In this document: in pieces, positions 1 to 9,835 of the stretch
Layout: each line of letters begins with the position of its first letter
How positions within the stretch are numbered: position 1 is the stretch's first letter
Source of the DNA: Sva-07 sp963716235
GTDB taxonomy: Bacteria > Actinomycetota > Acidimicrobiia > Acidimicrobiales > Ilumatobacteraceae
Assembly (NCBI GenBank): GCA_963716235.1
Contig: CAVQTE010000018.1
Location: forward strand, 1 to 64,000
Direction: 5' to 3'
DNA length: 64,000 nt
Translations under genes and position numbers: made by a program
The notes under the pieces: model-generated
Databases searched by the model: none
Seen by the model: the letters and a program-made list of their open reading frames with translations, nothing else
Told to the model about the DNA's origin: nothing

Positions 1-353
1 TTGAGTACTATGTAAACGGGTACCTTGCGCTTTCCCGCCGGGCGCCACTCATAAAACCCGTCTGCCACAACGAGACAGCGGCGTTTCGCGAAGGCGCTGC
101 AAAAACTGGGTTTTTCGGCCACCGTTTCGGCCCGCGCGTTGATGAGCCGGTTGCCGATGGAAGGGTCCTTAGCCCAGGACGGGACGAGGCCCCACCGAAG
201 AGGCTCGATGCGGTTTTCGCCGTCACGGATCACGCAGAGGACGTCCTGGCCCGGCGCTATGTTGTAACGGGGGCGAAGAGCCGGGGACGCCGAAACGTGA
301 AACCGCTCGGTGACGGCAACATAGGGACTCACGAGTGTAAATCGCCCACACAT
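1..353 (-). CDS. SOS response-associated peptidase (SRAP/YedK-HMCES family), 3' end outside window
   Basis: The reverse strand from the ATG at 353 reads MCGRFTLVSPY and stays open to base 1, so the C-terminus lies outside the window. SRAP proteins protect abasic sites in single-stranded DNA by forming a thiazolidine crosslink through Cys2, which becomes the N-terminus after Met removal. The family signature is visible: MCGRF at the start, PRYNIAPGQ near residue 30, WGLVPSWAKD near 58, NARAETVAEKPSF near 75 and DGFYEW near 100. About 117 of the usual 210-230 residues are present. It belongs to the first 2.69 kb, which appears to come from a different organism than the rest. Confidence 0.88.
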   Translation of the reverse strand, partial: MCGRFTLVSPYVAVTERFHVSASPALRPRYNIAPGQDVLCVIRDGENRIEPLRWGLVPSWAKDPSIGNRLINARAETVAEKPSFCSAFAKRRCLVVADGFYEWRPAGKRKVPVYIVL

Positions 354-601
354 GATCTTCTCTTTACCCTTGCCCCTTGAACCTGCCGCAACGCGGCTAT
401 TCGTCCATGACAGTCATTTTCGGGACCCTGTTCTTTTTCACGGAGCCCCCGGTCGCCAGCCTGCCATGCTAGTTTTGAGGCTGGTCAAAGAGGCCCAGCT
501 GCAAGGCGCGCGAGACCGAGGAGCGGAGGCGTACTTGGCGCGTACGTCGAGCGACGCAGGACGAAGCGCAACGCAGCAGATGGGTCTCTTTCACCAGCCG
601 C

Positions 602-1031
602 TCATTCGTCCATGAGGTAGATCATCCGATACTCATGATACATACAACGGTCCTGCACGAAGACGATTTCGTTCTCCTCGGCCAGTTTCCGGGCCTCCTC
701 GTTTCGGATCCCCTGCTGGAGCCAGACAACGGAGATATCGCCTCGTTCTTTTTTGCGCGCCACGGCCTCCTTGACGGGTTCCAGCGCATCCTCGGAGCGA
801 CGGAAAACCAGGACGACATCGATCCGCTTCGGGACCGACTTCAGGTCGGGGTAGCTCTTGCGCTTCAGGATCACTTCGCCGGTAGGGTTCACGGGGATGA
901 TGTCGTAACCCTTTTTTGGCCAAGTACTGGGGTACCCAGTAGGCCGTTTTCCCCGGGTCCTTCGACATGCCATAGACGGCGATGCTGCGGTACTTTTCAA
1001 TAATGTTCCGGATCGTCTCGCCGGTGGTCAT
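602..1031 (-). CDS. CoA-binding domain protein (YccU-like), split by a frameshift
   Basis: The start reads MTTGETIRNIIEKYRSIAVY and the C-terminal part, in another frame, reads YDIIPVNPTGE to RMIYLMDE. Together they form a ~140-residue stand-alone CoA-binding (Rossmann) domain, the normal length for this family, with the VYGMSKDPGK turn and VNP motif. The frame changes at the six-T run near 911-916, so a sequencing error is the simplest explanation. The ATG at 1031 opens with a plausible N-terminus. Family members bind CoA in vitro; the physiological role is not well defined. Confidence 0.8.
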
Positions 1032-1181
1032 CGATCATCTCCTGCAGGGTTGCACATTGATCCTACCACAACCCGAAGGGGCAAAAAAGTTGGAATGATG
1101 GAATACCGGAATGTTGGGGCATTTCCCGGTTGACTAATTCTTCGATTCCCCATCATTCCATTATTCCAATATTCCGTGCCT

Positions 1182-2559
1182 TCACTCTACCCTCACGTGC
1201 TTCCACCGCCCGCCGCGGAACCGAAGGGCCATGAGTAAGGCGTAGCACATCATGGAGGCGACCATGGAGACCCATACCCCGGTCGGCCCGTAGTCCAGGG
1301 TGATTGCCAAAAGATACGCAAGCGGCAGCCGCACACCCCACATGCAGGCCACGATGATCCACATGGTGGCCCTCGTGTCGCCCGCGCCGGTGATGGCACC
1401 GGAGAGAATGGTCCCCAGGGCCAAAAACGGCTCCGACACCATGTTGATCCGAAGATAGTTGGCCGTCTCGGCAAGGACCTCCGGTGTGCGGGCCAGGATC
1501 GACGCAAAGGCCTCGGCCCAGATAAAGACGGGAACGGCCAGCCCGCCCAGCAGGACCATGCCCGCCCCTGCCGTCTTCCAGCCCAGCTTTTCGGCCCGCC
1601 CGGGTCGCCGGCGCCCAGGTTCTGCCCGGCAAGGACCGAGGCGGCCATGTTGAGGGCAAAGGCGGGCAGGAAGATGATCGCCTCGATCCTGAGGCCGTTG
1701 GTCAGGGCGGCGAGTGCCGTGATGGTTCCCTCGCCAAGCCGCGACAAGATGTTGTAGAGCACGATGCTCCCCGCCTGCCAGGCGACCTGCAGGAAAACCG
1801 ACGGCCAGCCGATGTCAATGATCCTCCGAATGGTGGGGAAGCTGACGCCCCACGGCTCGGTAAAGACGCCCCTCCAGCGTTTCGTGGCCAGCAGGGCCAC
1901 GCTGATCAGCATCCCTGCCGTGAAGGACGAGGCCGTGGAAACGGCGATGCCCCGGTACCCCATATCCGGAAAGGGAGGAATCCCGAAGACGAGGACGAAG
2001 TCGCCAACGATGTTGACCAGGCTCACGAAGAACATGGTGAGCAGGGGCTTCTTCACATCGCCTGCCGCGCGGAAGACGGCATTGACGATGATGAGCAGGT
2101 AGTTCGGCCCGAGGGCGAAGGCGAAGATGCGCAGGAAATCCTCCGCCACAACGCGGATCTCCCCGGGCATGCCGGCCAGCGCCACGATCTCGCGGCACCA
2201 GAGGATCGTGGCGGCGGTGATGAAGACGGCCACGGCAACCCCGAAAAGTATCGACTGCCGGGCGATCTCGACGGCGCGTCCGGCATTCGCGCCCCCGACG
2301 GCACGCGACACCATGGCAATCGTACCGATGCCGATGGCGTTTGCGACAATGATGACGATAAAGAAAAGCTGGGAGACAAAGCCGATGGCCGCCTGGACGT
2401 CCGGGCCGATGAACCCTGCCACGTAAAGATCGGCCAGGCCCACGAAGAAATTGAAGACCATGATGAAGAAGGTGGGCCACGAGAGATGCCAGATGTTTTT
2501 CCAGAGGCTGCCCTGCGTCAGCTCCGGTCGATGATTCTCGCCGATGGTCTTCTCTCCAT
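1182..2559 (-). CDS. MATE-family multidrug/Na+ efflux transporter, frameshifted
   Basis: This is a multi-helix membrane protein of the MatE family (DinF/NorM type), which exports drugs or metabolites against Na+ or H+. The long central frame runs from about 2461 to 1600 with typical MATE helices such as GLADLYVAGFIG and NILSRLGEGTITAL, and the C-terminal helices (from MVLLGGLAVPVFIWAEAF) continue in another frame to the stop at 1182. The switch falls at a G/C-rich stretch near 1595-1610. The N-terminus (ELTQGSLWKNIWHLSW) precedes position 2461, so the true start is upstream. I place it at the ATG at 2559, which requires a second frameshift near 2525 and is uncertain. Combined length is ~455 residues, normal for MATE. 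Confidence 0.82.
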
Positions 2560-2679
2560 TTCGTCGGCCCGGTGACGGCGGACGGAAATAAGGCTTATAA
2601 CGGAGAAAGACCGGGGAGCCCCACTCTCCGGCCTTTCCGGCTCGTTCTTTTTCTCAACAATCTTCCTGAACCCTGTACC

Positions 2680-2700
2680 CTGTTCAGTACCTGAACTGCC
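2680..2700. other. Probable chimeric junction between two genomes
   Basis: To the left are three minus-strand genes of a moderate-GC, proteobacterial style with loose spacing. To the right, an open frame in a high-GC actinobacterial style begins mid-protein (PELPVGGHVSDGR, the end of HemC) with no start codon or upstream part. A functional hemC in a heme cluster should have ~250 more codons upstream, so the break most likely reflects mis-assembly rather than biology. Confidence 0.7.
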
Positions 2701-2857
2701 GGTGGGTGGCCACGTCAGCGATGGTCGCCTCACGGTGTTCCTCGCCGACTTCGCAACGGGACAGTCGATCGTGGCCGAGGTGGCGATCACCGGGACCTCG
2801 GACGATCTCGGGATCGCTCGCCGTGCGGCTCTCGGCGCACAGTCGGCCCTCGGGTGA
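2692..2857 (+). CDS. hemC: Hydroxymethylbilane synthase, C-terminal fragment
   Basis: The frame reads PVGGHVSDGRLTVFLADF and ends in ALGAQSALG at the stop 2855-2857, matching the small C-terminal domain of porphobilinogen deaminase, where a PVG(A/G) turn follows the cofactor-binding cysteine. The rest of the gene, including the catalytic domains, is missing because of the junction near 2690. It lies 12 bp upstream of hemD in the same direction, the usual actinobacterial hemC-hemD order, which supports the assignment despite the short length. Confidence 0.6.
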
Positions 2858-2869
2858 AGGGGTGACGGG

Positions 2870-3632
2870 GTGACGGGACCACTCACCGGCTGCCGTGTGC
2901 TCGTCACTCGTGAGCGTCCGGGTGAGTTGGCCGCACTGCTCGAGGCACGCGGTGCCACGGTGGTTCACGTTCCGCTGATCCAGGTCGTCGAGCCGGCCGA
3001 TGCGGGCGCCGAGCGGGAACTCGAGCGACTCACGGAGTTCGACTGGCTCGTCGTGACGTCGCCGGCCGGGGCAGAGCGGGTGGCAGCTGCGGCGGCCGAT
3101 GCGCCGTTGGTACGACTCGCCGCGGTGGGCACCGCAACCGCCCGCGTGCTCGCCGATGCCGCGCGACGACCGGTCGACGTGGTTCCGTCGACCCAGCGCG
3201 CGCAGTCCCTGCTCGACGAACTGTGTGCGGTGGCGGAACCCGGGCAACGATTCCTGGTTGCCCAGGGCGATCGGACCGATGACACGTTGGTTGCCGGGCT
3301 GCGCCTGGCCGGTCACACGGCGACCCCGGTGGTGGCATACCGCACCGTGCTGCGAACGCCCGATCCACGCTCGATCGACGGCGCGGGACGCGGTGCTGTT
3401 CGCCAGCGGCTCGGCCGCAACGGCCTGGTTCGAGGCACTCGGGACTGCCGTACCGCCGATCGTGGTCTCCATCGGCCCGACGACGACTGCCGTGGCCCGA
3501 CGATTGGGCCTCAAGGTGACGAGCACCGCTGCCGATCATTCTCTCGATGGACTCGTGACCGAGCTCGTACGACTTCTTGACCCGCGTAACGATGCGCGCA
3601 CAGACATGACACAATCAACACCCCGGATGTAG
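2870..3632 (+). CDS. hemD: Uroporphyrinogen-III synthase, one frameshift
   Basis: HemD cyclises hydroxymethylbilane to uroporphyrinogen III. The N-terminal half starts at GTG 2870 (MTGPLTGCRVLVTRERPGE) and carries the expected TSPAGAERV and AVGTATARVL segments. The C-terminal half (DAVLFASGSAATAWFEAL, then VVSIGPTTTAVARRLGLK) is in the +1 frame. A single extra base near 3380-3388, in a G/C-rich stretch, explains the switch, giving ~254 residues, normal for HemD. The sequence just before the start contains a duplicated ggggtgac, so the GTG choice is slightly uncertain. It follows hemC and precedes, after unrelated genes, hemB and hemL. Confidence 0.85.
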
Positions 3633-3640
3633 CCAGCGAA

Positions 3641-6109
3641 ATGAGGAGCAACGTGGTCGAACGCAACGGGCGGCGTCGCCTCGTTGGCGCGTCCGCCCTG
3701 TTGTGCGCCGGTCTCGTCCTGACCACGAGCACCACCGGTGTCTCCGCACGGTGAATGTGGTCATCGAGCAGGCAGCGCCGCTCGACGGACCGACGGTCGG
3801 CGACTCGATCGGCTCCGGCAGCGGCTCGAACGCCTCACTGTCGGGTGACGGCCGATTCGTCGCCTACCAGGCGATCCCGATGGCGAGCGACGACGGGGTG
3901 GCCCCGATCGACTCGCGCGCCAACACGATCTACCTCACCGATCGTGACGCCGGTGTCACCGCCGAGGTCACCACGGTGCCCGAGGGCCAACGCGCGGGGA
4001 ACTCGGTGCATCCGGTGCTGTCGGGTGACGGGTGCAGCATCGTGGTGGTCACCGAGATGGCGCTCGACGTGTTCCGAGACGACGACACCGGGGATCGCTG
4101 GGACGTGTATCGACTGCAGCTGCCTCACTGCGGCGGAGCGCTGGGGGCGTGGGAACTCGTGTCGACACGACCCGACGGCTCGGGTCTGGCACGCGACGAC
4201 GTGAGCACGGTCGACACGCCGGCGGTGTCACGGTCCGGGACACTCATCGCGTACACCCATCCGGCGACGCAGTCGATCGAGACCGGTCAGGTCACCTCCG
4301 TCAGCCTGGTGAACCTCGAGGTGCCGGTCACCGATCCGGCTCGTTCGACGCTCGTCGCCGGCACGCCGATCTCCACGCCCGACACACAGTTCGTCCATGC
4401 CGGACTCGACCAACCGGCGATCTCCGGTGACGGGCGATTCGTCGCCTACCGTTCCGATGCCGCATCGACGGATGCCGTGGCGGGCTGGGGAACCGGCGTG
4501 ACGCCCGGTGGTCCTGCGACCCGCCAGATCTACGTCTGGGACCGCAACGAAGCCGACCCTTTCCTTGCAGTTCGACTCGTGTCGGTTCGCGTGGACGGCC
4601 AACCCACCGTCGTCGGGGCCTCCGACCCGGTGCTGTCACGCGACGGGCGAGTCGTCGCGTTCACCAGTGCAGATGTCGGCCTGGTGCCGGCGGTGCTCCC
4701 GGCGTGCGGTGGCGGATGCCCCACGCAGGTGTTCCGCCTCGACCGTGACATCGACGCGAACGGGATCTACGACGAAGTCAGCCGCACGGCGATGAAGATG
4801 GTCAGCAGCGTCGAGGGTTCGGACCCGGTTGTCGCCGGAACGGCGTCGTCGTCACAGCCGGCGCTCAGCGCCGAGGGGCAACTCGTCGCCTTCATCACCA
4901 AGGCGGCCAACCTTCAGCTCGTGGAGGCATCGGGCGGTGGTGAGGCCGACGACGGTGACCTGCTCGTTGCCGATGCCGTTCGGGGCACGCTGCGCCGGCT
5001 CGCGGTGGCCGCCGATGGAGTTCGCCCGGCGGTTGCTGCTCACTCGCGTCCGCAGCTCAGCGACACGGGTCGGACTGCCCGCGTTCGACACGCTCGCCGG
5101 GTCGCAACTCGCTCCCGGCTCGGTGCCGGGACGCCAGGTGGTGGCCATCTCGTCCCCGCCGACGCTGTCGATCGCCGAGGCCGACGTCGGGTCCACCCTG
5201 GTCGGCTTCACCAGCGACGAGTACTTCGTGGCGGTCATCAACAACGGCCCGACCACGTTCACGCCGTCGACGGTCACGGTCTCCAACAGCCGCTTCGCCA
5301 TCAACCGGAGCGAGGGGACGTGCGTCCTCGGAGCTCCGGTGCCTCCGGGCGGCGACTGTACGGTACGCCTCACCTTCACGCCCGACGCGCCCGGGCCGGT
5401 GTCGGCCACCCTCACCGTTGCCGAGACCGGCTTCGGAGCGGTCAGCGTCAGTTCCACGGTGCGCGGCACCGGCGGCGATCCGACATTGCGCGCAAATCCG
5501 GGCGGCAAGGACCTCGGCACCGTGGTCATCGGCCAGACGAGTCCGGAGATCCTGTTCGACGTCGAGAACATCTCGTTGGCACCGACGTCGGTGTCGTCGA
5601 TCGAGGTCAGCGGAGCGAACCCCGCCGACTTCGCCATCGTCAGCAACAGCTGCGCCGGCAAGATTCTCAACCCGCGCGCCACCTGCAGTGTCGGCGTCAC
5701 CTTCAGCCCGACGGGTCCAGGACATCGCACCGCCCTCGTCAAGGCCGTCACGCCGCTCGGTCAGTACACGACGATGCTCGCCGGTGGTGTTGGCCGTTAC
5801 GACCCGGTCTTCGAGGTCGCCGCCGGTGAAGTCGAGGCCGGCAACGACCTCGGAATCGGTGGGAGCGGGTTCCCGCCGAACACTCCCGTGTCGATCCTGT
5901 TCGGTGACGACTCGGCGCACGCGCTGGCCGTGACGACGAACGCCGACGGTGGGTTCCTGCTCTCGATGCCGGTCGATCCGACCGAGCGCGGTGGACAGCG
6001 GCTCGTGGTTGCTCAGGCTGCCGACGGTTCGGCCGCGTCAGCGATCGTCGAGGTCATCGAACAGCAGACTTCGAGCAACGGTGTGCCCGGCTTCGGACTG
6101 GGGTTCTGA
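3641..6109 (+). CDS. Secreted beta-propeller (PD40-like) protein with choice-of-anchor D/ASH domains, frameshifted
   Basis: The ATG at 3641 opens a clear signal peptide: RRR at 11-13, a hydrophobic stretch to residue 28, and VSA before the cleavage point. The reading frame then breaks near 3745 and again near 5065, and the two shifts cancel. The first ~450 residues contain at least four propeller-blade repeats of the form SGDGRFVAY (near 3838, 4425, 4645 and 4860). The last ~340 residues hold two Ig-like choice-of-anchor D/ASH modules (FTPDAPGPVSATL; NPADFAIVSNSCAG). It is probably an exported surface protein of unknown function. Its place between hemD and hemB is conserved-looking but mechanistically unexplained. 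Confidence 0.75.
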
Positions 6110-6120
6110 GCCCGCTCGGG

Positions 6121-6168
6121 CAGTCGGTCAGTTCGGGGGTCGGTCAGTTCGGGGCGTCGGTCAGTTCG
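6121..6168. repeat. Three tandem copies of a ~16-bp unit
   Basis: The unit gtcggtcagttcgggg is repeated three times with small variation. The last copy supplies the stop codon of the minus-strand gene 6161-7387. It fills the short space between two convergent genes. I see no strong hairpin, so this is probably a simple slippage repeat. Confidence 0.75.
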
Positions 6169-7387
6169 AGGCGGCGGCCATCGTCTCGCCGCCGATGTTG
6201 ACGGCCGTCGTACATGTCGCTCGTGTCGCATCGCCGATTTCGTCGCATTTCACGGAGAAGGCCACGATGTCACCGGGTTGGAGACGGATCGGTGTGATCC
6301 TCGGTTCGAAGACCGATCCGCGGACGTTCTCCAACGACCAGACGAAGACCTGCTCACCGTTGACGAGCAGTGTGGCGACGCCCTTGTCGTTGAAGGGATT
6401 CTCGATGCGAACGTCGGTCATGTCGAAGGTCTCACCGTCGGCCATCGTCTGGGACGTGTCGGCGACCGCAGTGAGTGCGGGGGCGACGGACAGCCGGAAG
6501 AAGCTCGGCTCAGCGACGACCGCCGTGTCGCCCGGGTCAGCGGGTTCGCCGGGGAGAGTCGTCGTGACGCCGCCCTCCGGCGTCGACCCGGGGGGAGCGA
6601 CGGCCTGCGTCGACACCTCGGACGCGACGGCATCCTCGATGGTCGGCTTCACGAGACCGAACCAGGCCAACGCCAGGCCGCCCAGCAGGACGAGGACCGC
6701 GATCGCCTTGGTGATCGCGTCGGTGGGGATGGTCGGTGATTGGACCAGTGCGAGCGACGAGGTGACCGGGGCGAATCCCTGACGGCCGGCCTCGATGTCG
6801 AAGTCGAGCGTTCGTGAGTGATGCCGGAAACCACCACGTTGGGCGCGGGCCTTGAGCCGCACGAGGCTGGCTGCTCCAGGGGCGACCCCCACGGCGGGTG
6901 GGTCGAAGTCGCCGTCGACCCGATCGCTCGAGTCGATCAGATGGAGTCGGCAACTCGCCACGGTGTTGCCGTGGTTCTCGACCATGAATTCGTAGGTGGC
7001 ACGGCGGCGAGCGCGCTGGATCGGCTGGAGGGCGACGAGTCGGCAGTCGTCGAACGGCTCGACGACGATCGTCGTCTCGGCCACCATGGCATCGTCGGCG
7101 TCGCCGAGGGGGATGATCCGGATGGCGATCGCCGTCGGTCCTGCCGTCGTCGTCGCCAGCTCGGGTGGGCTCACCTCGATCTCGAGGACCTCCTGGGAAC
7201 CACCGAACAGGGTGAGGTTGCCTCGTGACACGTTGGTCCAGCTCGCTGCGAGGCCCGCCGGGACGATCGTGTACGACTCGGTTGCCTCGCCGAGGTTGTG
7301 GATCGTGAGCGGCAGGATGAGCGTCGATCCCGGCACCGCCGAGATCTCGTCGTGGGAGAACCAGGCCTGGACGGACACGCCGAGCAC
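6161..7387 (-). CDS. Membrane protein with two extracytoplasmic-type beta domains flanking one helix
   Basis: This is a 408-residue protein I do not recognise by name. Residues ~1-200 look like two NEW3/COG1470-type beta-sandwich domains (PGSTLILPLTIHNLG; HGNTVASCRLHLID). A single strong membrane segment (AIAVLVLLGGLALAWFGLV) lies near 225-245, followed by a Pro/Thr/Gly linker and a third beta domain ending in ETMAAASN. No signal peptide precedes the first domain, so topology is unclear. It is convergent with the secreted propeller gene and divergent from hemB (52 bp between starts), so it may share a promoter region with the heme operon. Confidence 0.65.
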   Translation of the reverse strand: MLGVSVQAWFSHDEISAVPGSTLILPLTIHNLGEATESYTIVPAGLAASWTNVSRGNLTLFGGSQEVLEIEVSPPELATTTAGPTAIAIRIIPLGDADDAMVAETTIVVEPFDDCRLVALQPIQRARRRATYEFMVENHGNTVASCRLHLIDSSDRVDGDFDPPAVGVAPGAASLVRLKARAQRGGFRHHSRTLDFDIEAGRQGFAPVTSSLALVQSPTIPTDAITKAIAVLVLLGGLALAWFGLVKPTIEDAVASEVSTQAVAPPGSTPEGGVTTTLPGEPADPGDTAVVAEPSFFRLSVAPALTAVADTSQTMADGETFDMTDVRIENPFNDKGVATLLVNGEQVFVWSLENVRGSVFEPRITPIRLQPGDIVAFSVKCDEIGDATRATCTTAVNIGGETMAAASN

Positions 7388-7439
7388 GCTACCGGCTGGT
7401 CGACGACCAGGCCCGCCACCCCACCGTTAGGCTCGGGGC

Positions 7440-8453
7440 GTGCCGTCCGAGCTGCTGCCGACTCCGTCGTCCCGACCACGTCGCCTCCGGCGGTCGCCGG
7501 CGATGCGCGACCTGGTCGCCCGGCATCACCTGCGTGTCGACGACCTCGTGGCGCCGCTGTTCGTTCGTGAGGGCATCGACGAACCGCAGCCGATCGAGTC
7601 GCTGCCGGGTGTGGTGCAACACACTCGCGACTCGCTTCGGGCGGAGGTCGCGACGCTCGCCGGCCTCGGCGTGCGCAGCGTCATCCTCTTCGGCGTGCCG
7701 GCGCACAAGGACGCCGTCGGCAGCGGAGCGTTCGACCCGCACGGCATCGTGCAGCTCGCGTTGGACGACCTGCGCAGCGACCTCGGCGACGACGTCGTCG
7801 TGATGGCCGACTTGTGTGTCGACGAGTACACCGACCACGGGCACTGCGGGGTGCTCGACGACCGAGGTGTCGTCGACAACGACGCAACGCTCGAGATCTA
7901 CGCACGCGCCGCGGTGGCGCAGGCGACAGCGGGTGCGCAGGTCGTGGCGCCCAGCGGCATGATGGACGGCCAGGTTGCGGCGATCCGAGCAGCGCTCGAC
8001 GGCGCCGGTTTCGTCGATGTCGCGATCATGGCGTATTCGGCGAAGTATGCGAGCGCCCTCTACGGCCCGTTCCGTGATGCCGTCGGGGTGTCGATCGTCG
8101 GTGGTGGCGACCGCAAGGGCTACCAGCAGGACTGGCGCAATGACCGAGAGGCGCAGCGCGAGATCGACCTCGATCTCGCCGAGGGCGCCGACATCGTGAT
8201 GGTGAAGCCGGCGCTGGCGTACCTCGACGTCATCGCGACGGCAGCGAGCCGTGTCGACGTGCCGATCGCGGCGTATCACGTGAGTGGCGAGTACGCGATG
8301 ATCCACGCCGCCGCCGATCGTGGCTGGATCGATCGGGATGCCGTCGCGTTGGAACATCTCAGTGCCATCAAGCGCGCCGGCGCCGACATCGTGCTCACCT
8401 ACTTCACTCGCTGGTTCGCCGAATCGGTCGCAGCGGGAGAGTTCGTTCCGTGA
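7440..8453 (+). CDS. hemB: Delta-aminolevulinic acid dehydratase (porphobilinogen synthase)
   Basis: HemB condenses two 5-aminolevulinate molecules to porphobilinogen. The 337-residue length is normal. The two active-site lysines are visible: AYSAKYASALYGPF (~residue 203) and DIVMVKPALAYLDV (~residue 255, Schiff base). The metal loop reads DLCVDEYTDHGHCG, so only two of the three zinc cysteines of the C-x-C...C type remain and the middle one is Asp. GTG at 7440 is the first start in frame. The gene overlaps hemL by 4 bp (GTGA), showing translational coupling. Confidence 0.96.
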   Translation: MPSELLPTPSSRPRRLRRSPAMRDLVARHHLRVDDLVAPLFVREGIDEPQPIESLPGVVQHTRDSLRAEVATLAGLGVRSVILFGVPAHKDAVGSGAFDPHGIVQLALDDLRSDLGDDVVVMADLCVDEYTDHGHCGVLDDRGVVDNDATLEIYARAAVAQATAGAQVVAPSGMMDGQVAAIRAALDGAGFVDVAIMAYSAKYASALYGPFRDAVGVSIVGGGDRKGYQQDWRNDREAQREIDLDLAEGADIVMVKPALAYLDVIATAASRVDVPIAAYHVSGEYAMIHAAADRGWIDRDAVALEHLSAIKRAGADIVLTYFTRWFAESVAAGEFVP

Positions 8454-9835
8454 CCGATTCCGCGATCACCTACTGCGATCCTGTCGCGTGTGTCGCTGCA
8501 GGGTGCACGCCGACCGTCTGTACGGGCGCCGGGGTGCCGTCGAACCACGTCCTGTTCGAGCGATCCCGCCGAGCGATCCCCGGTGGTGTGAACTCCTCGA
8601 TCCGCGCGTTCAAGGCGGTGGGTGGCGAGCCCTACGTCGTGGCTCGTGCCGCGGGCGCAACGATCACCGATGTCGAGGGGACGACCTACTTCGACCTCGT
8701 CCAGAGCTACGGCGCGGTCATCCTCGGTCACGCCCATCCTGCGATCACCCAGGCGGTCCGCTCCGCCGTCGGCGACGGAACGTCGTACGGCGCACCCACG
8801 CCACGTGAGATGAAGCTCGCCGAGGCCATCGGTGCGCGAGTGGCGAGTTGCGAGCGTGTTCGGTTGATGAACTCGGGCACCGAAGCCACGAGTACCGCGA
8901 TTCGCCTCGCACGCGGGGTGACGGGGCGCGATCTGATCGTGACCTTCGCCGGGAACTTCCACGGAGCCACCGACGCGCTCCTCGTGGCCGGAGGCAGCGG
9001 TGTCGCGACGCTCGGTCTGCCCGGCACTGCGGGGGTTCCAGCCGGTGCGGTGGCCTCGACGATCGTGGCCCCCTACAACGTCGTGCCCGAACTCGACGAC
9101 CGCGTCGCTGCGGTGATCGTCGAGCCGATCGCGGCGAACATGGGCGTCGTGGCGCCGGCGCCCGGGTTCCTCGACGGTCTACGAGTCGAGTGTGATCGTG
9201 TCGGCGCGTTGCTCATCTTCGACGAGGTGATCACCGGATTCCGCGTCGGCACCGGTGGTGCGCAGGCCAAGTACGACGTCCGACCCGATCTGACGTGTTT
9301 CGGCAAGGTCATCGGCGGGGGACTACCGATTGGCGCCGTCGGCGGTCGGGCCGATGTGATGGAGCACCTGTCGCCACTCGGACCGGTGTTCCATGCGGGA
9401 ACGCTGGCGGGCAACCCGATCGCGACGGCCGCCGGACTCGCTGCGCTCGATCAACTCACACCCGATGTGTACATCGAGCTGATGGCGCGGGCGCGGCACC
9501 TGTCGGCAACGATGCGCGACGCGTGTTCTGCCGCCGGTTTCGTGGCGTCGTTTCCCGTCGTCGGGACGCTTGTCGGGATCGTGTGCGGCAACGCCGCCGG
9601 CACGGTGCAGAACTTCGACGACGCCAAGCGAACCGACGAGCGCGCGTACGCAGCGTTCTTCCAGGCGATGCTCGCCGAGGGAGTTGCCATGGCGCCCGGG
9701 GCATACGAGGCGATCTTCGTCGGCCTCGGGCACTCCGACGAGGTACTCGGCGCAATTGCGGCCGCGGCATACCGTGCTGCGTCAGTGGTCGTGGCCGCTG
9801 CACCGGAGTCGGGCCTGGTGGCATCGGCGCCGTGA
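8450..9835 (+). CDS. hemL: Glutamate-1-semialdehyde 2,1-aminomutase
   Basis: This PLP enzyme makes 5-aminolevulinate from glutamate-1-semialdehyde, the last C5-pathway step before HemB. Family features include PGGVNSSIRAFKAVGG, LMNSGTEATSTAIRLARG, NFHGATDALL, the DEVITGFRV Asp region and the PLP lysine in CFGKVIGGGLPIG (~residue 285). At 461 residues it is about 30 longer than usual: a Cys-rich N-terminal extension (CDPVACVAAGCTPTVC) precedes the conserved start. It is coupled to hemB by a GTGA overlap, and the next gene begins in another GTGA overlap at its end. Confidence 0.96.
   Translation: MTDSAITYCDPVACVAAGCTPTVCTGAGVPSNHVLFERSRRAIPGGVNSSIRAFKAVGGEPYVVARAAGATITDVEGTTYFDLVQSYGAVILGHAHPAITQAVRSAVGDGTSYGAPTPREMKLAEAIGARVASCERVRLMNSGTEATSTAIRLARGVTGRDLIVTFAGNFHGATDALLVAGGSGVATLGLPGTAGVPAGAVASTIVAPYNVVPELDDRVAAVIVEPIAANMGVVAPAPGFLDGLRVECDRVGALLIFDEVITGFRVGTGGAQAKYDVRPDLTCFGKVIGGGLPIGAVGGRADVMEHLSPLGPVFHAGTLAGNPIATAAGLAALDQLTPDVYIELMARARHLSATMRDACSAAGFVASFPVVGTLVGIVCGNAAGTVQNFDDAKRTDERAYAAFFQAMLAEGVAMAPGAYEAIFVGLGHSDEVLGAIAAAAYRAASVVVAAAPESGLVASAP

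Noticed and set aside
352..615. Plus-strand 87-codon frame before the CoA-binding protein
   Set aside because: No conserved motif or ribosome site; it lies in a non-coding, GC-rich spacer between two minus-strand genes.
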